13,454 bases of DNA from an uncultured Murdochiella sp. GTDB lineage: Bacteria > Bacillota > Clostridia > Tissierellales > Peptoniphilaceae. Shown here one piece after another: positions 1 to 5,402 of the stretch. A program made the translations under genes and the position numbers. The notes under the pieces are model-generated. The model saw only the letters and a list, made by a program, of their open reading frames with translations. It made no database searches and had not been told where the DNA came from. Position 1 is the first letter of the stretch. The number at the start of each line of letters is the position of its first letter. The stretch spans positions 1 to 13,454 of the forward strand of contig NZ_CABTXF010000034.1 of NCBI RefSeq assembly GCF_902488755.1, written 5' to 3'.

Positions 1-47
1 AAGCGAGTTTTTCATGGGAAAAAAAGAATTCGGAAAGAGCGAGGTAT

Positions 48-176
48 ATGCGCTATTTTTTTCAAGCAGAAGACGGCATACGAAAGTACGTCACGCAAGA
101 AGATTTAGAAGAATTGAAAAATCTGATTGCTGAACGAGAGGAAGTTTTGTTGATTGACACATGTGATAGTATTTAA
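48..176 (+). CDS. Short ORF spanning the adapter match; probable chimeric or 5'-damaged remnant
   Basis: This 42-codon frame starts at ATG 48, after an AGCGAGG stretch that could serve as a ribosome site, and stops at TAA 174-176. The first 12 residues include the nine encoded by the adapter-like bases. The rest (KYVTQEDLEELKNL and on to TCDSI) is charged and helical and looks like natural protein. The frame is also open to the left edge (from base 3). To the left of the adapter a different frame, ATG 14 onward (MGKKEFGKSEVYAL), also looks protein-like, as expected if two unrelated pieces were joined. I do not recognise the family. Only the part after base 84 should be trusted, as the C-terminal end of a small gene just upstream of the next one. 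Confidence 0.3.
   Translation: MRYFFQAEDGIRKYVTQEDLEELKNLIAEREEVLLIDTCDSI
56..83 (+). other. Illumina P7 adapter/flow-cell oligo match (probable artefact)
   Basis: Seven T residues (56-62) are followed by 21 bases (63-83) identical, from memory, to the start of the Illumina P7 oligonucleotide, whose flow-cell form carries a leading T run. The match stops at 83, where the sequence continues AAG and not GAT. In one frame it reads FFQAEDGIR and in another FFSSRRRHT, both familiar adapter-derived peptides in protein databases. A 28-base match by chance is very unlikely, so the join between 1-55 and 84 onward may not exist in the genome. A natural sequence is not formally excluded, because one reading frame runs through it. 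Confidence 0.85.
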
Positions 177-207
177 GCACAGGATTGACAGAGAGGTAGT
201 GGGAACA

Positions 208-408
208 ATGAAGAGAAAAGCAGTTAATGATTTAGATGCATTTCTTCGTGGAGTAGCACGAAATGCTGATTTTTACAGATCACTTGGTTCCTTTATCGTT
301 GATAAACAATCTTATGCGCATGATGATGCCCAGTCATTGCAGTCGGATTGGATGGCTATCGGTAATGATATGAAAGGGGTAATGAAGCATGAACGATTCT
401 CAAAGTGA
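208..408 (+). CDS. Small hypothetical protein, 66 aa
   Basis: ATG 208 follows a GAGAGG stretch (191-196) and is preferred over an in-frame TTG at 154, which would overlap the preceding stop. The product is soluble, mixed-charge and mostly helical, with no signal peptide or membrane segment. Its C-terminal half reads DKQSYAHDDAQSLQSDWMAIGNDM, followed by a basic tail. Short proteins with a similar SDWxxIGxDM ending occur, as I recall, next to small DUF2335-type genes on accessory regions of Gram-positive genomes, but I cannot verify this. Its 3' end overlaps the next gene by 20 nt, which suggests translational coupling. No function can be assigned. Confidence 0.6.
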   Translation: MKRKAVNDLDAFLRGVARNADFYRSLGSFIVDKQSYAHDDAQSLQSDWMAIGNDMKGVMKHERFSK

Positions 409-698
409 TAATCCTGTTATCACCGCGAATGATTCATTATCAGACGAGGAAATTGAACGAGTAAAAAATGATGCCTGATGCTATGCAAGAAATTATCAAG
501 CATCACGAGATATCCGTTGCGCAAATGTATAAAGGACCAATTCCGCAGGCGAGCGACCTTTCTGAATATGCGAGCATAGACGGTTATAAACGAACGGCTC
601 GATCTTTTATCCGCAATCACGCCACAGAAGAAGACCTTAAAGAGGTGGAAAGTCTAATTCAAGAACGGCGAAAGAGGATAGAGGATGGGGAAGAATAA
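389..698 (+). pseudogene. Small gene interrupted by a frameshift at a run of six A (faint DUF2335-like motif)
   Basis: ATG 389 has a good ribosome site (AAAGGGG, 373-379), but its frame stops at 476-478 after 29 codons (MNDSQSDNPVITAND...). A second frame opens at 468 and runs to TAA 696-698 with no ribosome site at a useful distance. The two frames meet at six A residues (463-468). Removing one A joins them into one protein of 102 aa. The second part contains MYKGPIPQASDLSEY, which faintly resembles the GPLPPPxxLxxYE motif of DUF2335 proteins, but the membrane helices usual in that family are missing. The cause could be a sequencing error, a real mutation or slippage. The product is otherwise charged and helical with a Lys/Arg/Glu-rich tail. 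Confidence 0.55.
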
Positions 699-907
699 TG
701 CTTCGGTTGCCCATAATCTAACACCAGTCTAACAAATTAATCTCAAAATTGAGTGATTGCAATGGCTGCACGATACCCGCCCGAGCCCCATCAGATCCAT
801 TATCTTGGTTCAATATGCTGGTCAAGTATAAAGGTATTCACTTTTCCGATGTCCTGACCAAGATTTTGAAGAAAAGTTGGGTGGAAGAGGTCAATTCAAC
901 ATTCCAT

Positions 908-938
908 AAAGTAGATCAGGCGAGACTTGATCTACTTT
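908..938 (+). terminator. Hairpin with 11-bp perfect stem, terminator-like
   Basis: AAAGTAGATCA (908-918) pairs perfectly with TGATCTACTTT (928-938) across a 9-nt loop. The 3' arm ends in a short T run (936-939). The stem is A/T-rich and the T run is short, so alone it would be a weak terminator. It sits directly before a stronger one. Confidence 0.5.
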
Positions 939-944
939 TGTATT

Positions 945-979
945 GGGAGACCGACGCAATACGTACCGGTCTCTTTTTT
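945..979 (+). terminator. Intrinsic terminator of the small accessory operon
   Basis: GGGAGACCG (945-953) pairs with CGGTCTCTT (967-975; the last two pairs are G-T) across a 13-nt loop, and six T follow at 974-979. The orientation fits transcription from the small genes at 208-698. It could also stop read-through toward the oppositely oriented regulator. Confidence 0.7.
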
Positions 980-1035
980 AAGGACGTTAAAAAGTGGAGA
1001 ATGAGATTGCTGCCATGCGTGAACTCTATGGTCTA

Positions 1036-1090
1036 CTGCATGGCGAGCAAGTGCTGCACGCCGCTCACCGAACGACCACGAGCCATGCAG
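1036..1090. repeat. 9-bp perfect inverted repeat with nested half-copies
   Basis: CTGCATGGC (1036-1044) and GCCATGCAG (1082-1090) are exact reverse complements. A further GCCATGC lies at 1012-1018, so the central GCATGGC can pair with either flank, giving two exclusive hairpins. GAGC (1045-1048) and GCTC (1063-1066) can add an inner stem. The position just beyond the regulator's stop would suit a minus-strand transcript end, but no T run follows on that strand. Confidence 0.5.
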
Positions 1091-1113
1091 CGTGGGAGAG
1101 GCTCTTAAAGTTA

Positions 1114-1539
1114 TTACTCTTTCCGCTTCGCCGATTCAGCAACATATTCTTCTGCTTCATCTTCATCGTCAGGAAGAATAGCATGATGACGACGATAAAG
1201 TAAATACGAGATGAACTGTGATACAAGTTTTGTTTCTTCATCCGTTAAATGACGCTCCACCGTTTCGCAGACATCGCTAACCAGCTGTTTGTGGTGAAAA
1301 CTCTCCCCAAACAGCTTTTCTAAATTGACATCGAAGATATCCGCTAAAACGGGAATATAATCCGCATTGATAGAGTTGTTGGCATTTTCCCACGCAGAAA
1401 TGGCACTGCCTTGATAACGGGTATCCAGTCTTCTATTCAGCTCTTCAGCCAATTGTGTCTGTGTCATGTGTTTTGCTTTGCGGAGTCGCGCAAGACTTTG
1501 CGCAATGATACGTTTATTGGCACGCAGTAAATCTTTCAT
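1114..1539 (-). CDS. XRE/Cro-C1 family transcriptional regulator, 141 aa
   Basis: A DNA-binding regulator with an N-terminal helix-turn-helix of the XRE type. Residues about 10-65 carry the hallmarks: LARLRKAKHMTQTQLAEEL, then YQGSAISAWENANNSI, and IPVLADIFDVNLEKLFGE. The C-terminal 70 residues are helical and end in a very acidic stretch (DDEDEAEEY) with no recognised ligand domain; they may serve dimerisation. The start at 1539 is chosen over an upstream in-frame ATG at 1605 because AAAGGAG lies six bases before it, and because the longer version would begin upstream of the -10 box of the promoter at 1570-1598. The gene diverges from the pilus operon, so it may control that operon, itself or the small genes to its left. 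That role is inference from position only. Confidence 0.9.
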   Translation of the reverse strand: MKDLLRANKRIIAQSLARLRKAKHMTQTQLAEELNRRLDTRYQGSAISAWENANNSINADYIPVLADIFDVNLEKLFGESFHHKQLVSDVCETVERHLTDEETKLVSQFISYLLYRRHHAILPDDEDEAEEYVAESAKRKE

Positions 1540-1569
1540 GACCGACTCCTTTCTATGAATCCTATAAAA

Positions 1570-1598
1570 ATTATATTCATTCTTAAAAACTGAATCAA
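1570..1598 (-). promoter_or_regulatory. Sigma-A-type promoter of the XRE regulator
   Basis: On the minus strand, TTGATT (1598-1593) is followed after exactly 17 bases by TATAAT (1575-1570), a perfect -10 box. The start codon of the regulator lies about 30 bases further on, which leaves a short leader carrying the ribosome site. Confidence 0.8.
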
Positions 1599-1948
1599 GA
1601 TGCAAAAATAGGCAGAAAATCCATAATATAACGAATAAAAATTAAATACTACATAAAATATGGAATATATTCTAATTGATTAGATAAAAAAGGACAAAAT
1701 GCTTTCTGTACACGCACCGAATTTGCCCATCAGTGGTGAGACAAAGAGTCGCGATTATGGGACACAGAGAAACACCGGATGGCGTTACTATAAAACCAGC
1801 CCTTCGATGTGTATTTCCCAGGCTTTCCGGTGCCATGCTCACCTTTACCGTGCACACATCTATTCGTAAACCTTACGACTTGACGGGACGCGCCAAGAGA
1901 GGCTGAACCAAAAGCGGGTTCGTTCCGCCCGCTTTGAAAGGAGGATTT
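1599..1948 (+). other. Leader region upstream of the pilus operon; no gene, probable structured RNA or promoter region
   Basis: The first 90 bases are very A/T-rich, as expected for a promoter region, but I find no clear -35/-10 pair on the plus strand. From about 1705 the composition becomes balanced, and several exact complementary segments appear: CCCAT 1726-1730 with ATGGG 1757-1761, CACCGGA 1773-1779 with TCCGGTG 1826-1832, ATGGC 1779-1783 with GCCAT 1832-1836 (exclusive with the previous pair), and GATGTGT 1806-1812 with ACACATC 1854-1860. I compared it by eye with c-di-GMP, cobalamin, TPP, FMN, SAM, lysine and glycine riboswitches and with SRP RNA, tmRNA and RNase P, and matched none. 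An untranslated regulatory leader is the best reading; a decayed gene is the alternative. Confidence 0.4.
1884..1935 (+). promoter_or_regulatory. Two alternative RNA folds just before the cpaF ribosome site
   Basis: Fold A is a three-way junction: CGGGACG (1884-1890) pairs with CGTTCCG (1921-1927; one G-T), enclosing GCC/GGC (1892-1894/1901-1903) and AACC/GGTT (1906-1909/1917-1920). Fold B is a single hairpin, AAAGCGGG (1911-1918) with CCCGCTTT (1928-1935), which uses bases of fold A. The AAAGGAGG ribosome site follows at 1937-1944. The two folds exclude each other, which would suit a translational or transcriptional switch, but no ligand or factor can be named. Confidence 0.4.
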
Positions 1949-3154
1949 ATGAATCTTGCCGAACAGGTGAAGGGGAATCTTGATCGTTTACGAAAAAGCA
2001 TGGATGTCACTCGTCTTGATGACCGCTCGCTTGTACAGGCGATAGAAGAACAGCTCCGTCTTGACACAGATTGGCAAAAACGATCGTTAAATGAACGTTC
2101 AAGCATTTTGAATGGCGTGTATTCGGCTATTCGAGGATACGATATCTTAGATGTCTATTTTTCCGATCCGGAAGTAACGGAGATCATGGTTAATCGCTTT
2201 GATGAAGTTTACGTTGAAAAAACAGGAGTGGTACAGAGGGTGAAGAATGGCTTTGCTACAGAGGAGAAGTATCACGACATCATACAGAAAATCGTGAATG
2301 ATGCAGGGAAGGAGGTCCATCAGCGAACGCCTATTGTTGATTGTCGAATGAAAGATGGATCACGTGTAAACGTGGTGCTTCAACCTATATCCGGTGGTGA
2401 TGCGGCGTTGACAATTCGGCGATTTCGAAAGCATATTTTTTCGTTAGCCGATTTAGTGGAGAACGGTACTCTCTCCGCTTCTGCAGCAGCGTTTCTAAGA
2501 AAAAGTGTCCGTGCAAAGATTAATATATTTATTTCCGGAGGAACAGGATCGGGAAAAACCACACTTCTTAACGCCCTGGCAAATGAAATTGATAGGCATG
2601 AGCGCTTAATTACTATTGAAGATGCGCGTGAACTGAATTTTGAAAATATCGAGAATTGGGTTGCTTTAGAGGCAAGGAGACCTAACGCAGCTGGAGATGG
2701 GGAAATTACCATTCGCGATCTCATTCGTGCTTCGTTGAGAATGCGACCGGATCGCATTATCGTCGGCGAGGTTCGCGGTCCGGAAGCACTGGATGCAATT
2801 CAGGCGATGAATACCGGTCATGACGGATCTTTTAGTACCGGACACGCTAATTCCGTGTCAGATATGCAGCTGCGTTTGGAAACTATGATTTTAAGCGGAC
2901 ATGATGGTTTACCACTGCCTGCCATACGTCAACAGATTGCTTCCGCCATCGATTTGTTTGTACACGTTTCTCGATTACGGGATCACCGACGTTATGTGGT
3001 ACGCATTGAAGAACCCTATTGGGAAAACGACAGTTTGCACTATCATCCGCTATTTTCTCGATCTATTGACGAACATACGATCGGTGCATTGGAGCCAACC
3101 GGCGAAGAGATGAGGCGAAAAGATAAGTTTTATCGAGCTGGGGAGGAAGTTTGA
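1949..3154 (+). CDS. cpaF: CpaF/TadA-type secretion ATPase of the Tad pilus
   Basis: A cytoplasmic hexameric ATPase that powers assembly of Tad/Flp-type pili. It is 401 aa, close to the family's usual length. The N-terminal domain (about 1-185) includes the segment FSDPEVTEIMVN (71-82) typical of CpaF. The catalytic core has Walker A GGTGSGKT (197-204), an acidic box EDARELN (224-230), Walker B IIVGE (270-274) preceded by LRMRPDR, and a His box TGHDGSFSTGHA (289-300). All catalytic motifs look intact. ATG 1949 is chosen because AAAGGAGG (1937-1944) precedes it; the spacing of four bases is short. It is the first gene of the operon and overlaps tadB by one base. CpaB and TadZ genes often found before cpaF are not present. 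Confidence 0.96.
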   Translation: MNLAEQVKGNLDRLRKSMDVTRLDDRSLVQAIEEQLRLDTDWQKRSLNERSSILNGVYSAIRGYDILDVYFSDPEVTEIMVNRFDEVYVEKTGVVQRVKNGFATEEKYHDIIQKIVNDAGKEVHQRTPIVDCRMKDGSRVNVVLQPISGGDAALTIRRFRKHIFSLADLVENGTLSASAAAFLRKSVRAKINIFISGGTGSGKTTLLNALANEIDRHERLITIEDARELNFENIENWVALEARRPNAAGDGEITIRDLIRASLRMRPDRIIVGEVRGPEALDAIQAMNTGHDGSFSTGHANSVSDMQLRLETMILSGHDGLPLPAIRQQIASAIDLFVHVSRLRDHRRYVVRIEEPYWENDSLHYHPLFSRSIDEHTIGALEPTGEEMRRKDKFYRAGEEV

Positions 3155-3897
3155 TGAAGCGGGAGCAATTGTTTTGGATGCTCGGCTATTCGAGTATAGC
3201 GTTATTTTGCGGCGCGGTTTTTCTGTATCGTTGGTGGTTTATGCTTGCAGCAGTCCTGTTCGGTATTCGATTAGGGCGTGCGCAGTGGAAAAGTAGAATA
3301 CAGGAAAGAGAAGAACGGGAGAATCGTGAACAATTTCAAGCCTTTTTGGAAGTGGTTCATGCGCGTTTAGATTCCGGAAGCAATGTCCAGCAGGCTTTGG
3401 AGCAAGCGTTAAACCAATTGGAACGGCAGTTTGGGAAAAAGGCTTCTTTGGGTGATTTTCAGGTTGCATTAAATAAGATTGTAGGTGGAACGTACGCCGG
3501 TATAAGTCTGCGTGAGTCATTTTTGCTTTTAATACGGGAAGAAAAAGATCCGCTACGCAAATCTTTTTTTGCGAATTTGTCGACAGGAATGACCCAGGGA
3601 GCGGATTTGGCAATGCTATCGGGATCGTTTTTGCGATTGTTAACAGAAGAGCAGGCGCTACGCTTAGATCGGGAGGCTAAACTGGCGAGCCCGAAACGCG
3701 AACAACGGTTGCTCTTCGCCATGCCCGTAGTGATGCTTTGTGTTATGTACACCACAGGATTGGCGTCAACCGAATACCGACTCATCGATTATGGTGTTCG
3801 CCTGGTTTGCGGTGTTCTCTTTTATAGTGCATGGCGATGGAGTTTGCGTATCCTTCGTGACAGTGGTTTACAAGTTCGGGAAAGTGTGACGAAATGA
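3154..3897 (+). CDS. tadB: TadB-like inner-membrane platform protein (T2SSF fold)
   Basis: One of two paralogous membrane proteins on which the CpaF ATPase acts. It is 247 aa. Two hydrophobic segments lie near the N-terminus (about 9-24 and 27-40), then a soluble helical type II secretion F domain (about 60-180) with the motif LDSGSNVQQALEQAL, and two C-terminal membrane segments (about 186-205 and 212-230). The topology and the position directly after cpaF identify it; sequence identity to named TadB proteins cannot be judged here. ATG 3154 overlaps the cpaF stop in a TGATG arrangement, with GGGAGGA just upstream, so the two are probably translationally coupled. Confidence 0.85.
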   Translation: MKREQLFWMLGYSSIALFCGAVFLYRWWFMLAAVLFGIRLGRAQWKSRIQEREERENREQFQAFLEVVHARLDSGSNVQQALEQALNQLERQFGKKASLGDFQVALNKIVGGTYAGISLRESFLLLIREEKDPLRKSFFANLSTGMTQGADLAMLSGSFLRLLTEEQALRLDREAKLASPKREQRLLFAMPVVMLCVMYTTGLASTEYRLIDYGVRLVCGVLFYSAWRWSLRILRDSGLQVRESVTK

Positions 3898-4745
3898 TGC
3901 TTTTGTTATCCGTGATTCTCTATGGCTTTTGGCTAATTGGTCTGTGTTTTAGCTATCGCCAATGGACTTATGCGCCTTCCAAAGTGCGAAACATCGCCGA
4001 TGCCTTACCTATACGAAAGCGTGCTTTTGCTCCGATGGGATGGCTTTTGATGCGGAAATTTGGCTGGTCGTCCAATGGCTCACGCGCAAAGAAACGAAGA
4101 CAGTATTTGGTGATGTGGGTGGATCCGTACCATTTGGACAGTGCTTTATGCGCCCATGAGATGGAAACGATGAGTGAACTTTCGGCTTTACTTGGCTTGG
4201 GAGGTCCTTGTTTACTTTTGTCACCGATTCTCTTTGCTGTTCTGTGTTTTTGCTGTATCGGATATGACTACAGTCGCCTACAGGATTTGAAAAAGAAGAG
4301 CAGATCGCTAATTGAAGAACTGGAGAATGCTCTCACCGACATGTTGACACAATTCGTTCTGTCACTACGTTCCGGAACGCTTCCCTTTATTGCTTGGAAA
4401 ACCATAGCTGAAGAGGGAGAAGGCGCTTTATATCGAGAGATGAACCGTGTAGTACGAGACGTGGAGACGGGTGTGGGTCTTCGTGCTGCAATGGCAGGAT
4501 TCGGTAGAACGATGCCCATCAAAGCGATGCACGATTGTGCAGATCTTTTTTCGCAGTCCGTCGAAGTGGGCGGATCGGATCTTTCTGTGTCTCTTGAACG
4601 TCTTCGTTCCGTTCTTTATCAGGAAAGAAAACGAGAATACGCCATGCAGGCGGAACGATGTTGTCAACAAATGCTTTTTCCCAGCCTGTTACTTTTTATC
4701 GGCATTCTTCTACTGGTGTTAATACCCATGCTTGGTCAACAATAG
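3894..4745 (+). CDS. tadC: TadC-like inner-membrane platform protein (T2SSF fold)
   Basis: The second platform protein, 283 aa, partner of TadB. It has an N-terminal membrane segment (about 3-20), a central hydrophobic block (about 98-124), a T2SSF domain (about 138-258) with LIEELENALTDMLTQFVLSLRSGTLPFIAW and a downstream VEVGGSDLSVSLERL stretch, and a C-terminal membrane segment (261-279). The start overlaps the tadB stop as ATGA; a second ATG follows directly, so the true start may be three bases later. Cysteine is unusually frequent (C18, 86, 106, 118, 120, 121, 215, 256, 257), mostly within or next to membrane segments. Confidence 0.88.
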   Translation: MMLLLSVILYGFWLIGLCFSYRQWTYAPSKVRNIADALPIRKRAFAPMGWLLMRKFGWSSNGSRAKKRRQYLVMWVDPYHLDSALCAHEMETMSELSALLGLGGPCLLLSPILFAVLCFCCIGYDYSRLQDLKKKSRSLIEELENALTDMLTQFVLSLRSGTLPFIAWKTIAEEGEGALYREMNRVVRDVETGVGLRAAMAGFGRTMPIKAMHDCADLFSQSVEVGGSDLSVSLERLRSVLYQERKREYAMQAERCCQQMLFPSLLLFIGILLLVLIPMLGQQ

Positions 4746-4756
4746 AAAGGAATACT

Positions 4757-4951
4757 ATGCATTATCCTCTTGCCAAAATCATTCAGTTATACCGCGCCCA
4801 TCTCTCTGAAGAACGAGGAGAAATCAATATGGTCGCAATTGTCCTTATTATTCTTGTGGTCATCGCACTCATCGCCATTTTTCGAGACAATTTGACCTCC
4901 TTGCTGGAAAGCTTATTTCAAAAGATTGAAAACGAGGCGATGAAGATATGA
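4757..4951 (+). CDS. Flp1-like small pilin, 64 aa
   Basis: The likely major pilin subunit. A short basic leader (MHYPLAKIIQLYRAHLSEERG, 1-21) is followed by EINM, a hydrophobic helix (VAIVLIILVVIALIAIF, 26-42) and a short amphipathic tail (RDNLTSLLESLFQKIENEAMKI). This layout matches the clostridial Flp1-like pilin domain (PF16982, from memory). If a prepilin peptidase cuts after Gly21, a mature pilin of 43 residues results with Glu at position 1, unlike classic Flp pilins with Glu at +5. AGAAAGGA ends six bases before ATG 4757. The gap to tadC is 11 nt and the 3' end overlaps the next gene by 4 nt. Confidence 0.82.
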   Translation: MHYPLAKIIQLYRAHLSEERGEINMVAIVLIILVVIALIAIFRDNLTSLLESLFQKIENEAMKI

Positions 4952-5388
4952 GTTATTGGAGAGACGACAGAGGCAGCATCTATCTCGTGGAGGGAAGTGT
5001 CCTCTTTCCCATTTCATTTATGGTGCTGTTTTTATTGTTGTTTTTTATGCTTGTGCTTTTTCGACAGGTGAATCAGGAAGGGCATCTTCGGAAGGCATTA
5101 GCCCAACCGACAACTTCTTTTGCTTTTGCGCATCCGGAAGAAAGTAAAGAAACGAAAACACTTCTATCTTCGTCAAAATGGTTCCAAACCGGGTTTTTGT
5201 TTAGCGAGCAAAAGGTGCAACAAAAAGAAGAGGTGAACTTTTCGGCGTTTCGTTTCTTTTCGATTCCTGCATGGGAGGCAAAACAGGAAAGAACCAGCGT
5301 GTGGACATCCTCTGCGAACAATCTTTGGCACTATGAAGCGATCAACGGGTTTTGTGCCAAACAGGAACAGAGTAAGGGAGGAACGTGA
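4948..5388 (+). CDS. TadE-like minor pilin, 146 aa
   Basis: A probable pseudopilin of the Tad machine. The N-terminus has a prepilin-like site, DRGSIYLVEGS, where Gly9 would be -1 and Glu15 is at +6, followed by one hydrophobic helix (about 17-38). The rest is soluble and polar, with no cysteine pair or known domain. Its start overlaps the pilin stop as ATGA, so the two are likely co-translated. Typical TadE proteins have Glu at +5; the one-residue shift is a variation or a sign of a different processing register. The identification rests on the N-terminal signature and operon position. Confidence 0.72.
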   Translation: MSYWRDDRGSIYLVEGSVLFPISFMVLFLLLFFMLVLFRQVNQEGHLRKALAQPTTSFAFAHPEESKETKTLLSSSKWFQTGFLFSEQKVQQKEEVNFSAFRFFSIPAWEAKQERTSVWTSSANNLWHYEAINGFCAKQEQSKGGT

Positions 5389-5402
5389 GAAAGGAGAAAG
5401 TT

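Larger units (their letters stand above)
699..1113. other. Gene-poor stretch with hairpins; no supported gene
   Basis: About 415 nt lie between the end of the small accessory genes and the tail of the XRE regulator. One frame is open from a TTG at 749 to 1108, but it runs through two terminator-like hairpins and has no ribosome site. A second frame, GTG 994, does have AAGGA nine bases upstream and starts plausibly (ENEIAAMRELYGLLHGEQ), but its second half is antisense to the regulator gene, so at best it is a remnant. The stretch holds tandem hairpins at 908-979 and an inverted repeat at 1036-1090. Confidence 0.5.

Noticed and set aside
749..1108. 119-codon open frame on the plus strand
   Set aside because: TTG start with no ribosome site, it runs through two terminator-like hairpins, and its amino-acid pattern after residue 70 is not protein-like.
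994..1203. Short frame starting GTG with AAGGA nine bases upstream
   Set aside because: The first 40 residues look plausible, but the rest is antisense to the XRE gene and hydrophobic by accident. At most it is a gene remnant.
1672..1857. 61-codon frame on the minus strand in the pilus leader
   Set aside because: No convincing ribosome site or promoter, no recognisable family, and it coincides with a segment rich in complementary RNA arms.
1705..1860. Known riboswitch or structural RNA (c-di-GMP, cobalamin, TPP, SRP RNA and others), checked on both strands
   Set aside because: No conserved core motif of these classes could be aligned by eye, so the stretch is left as an unidentified structured leader.
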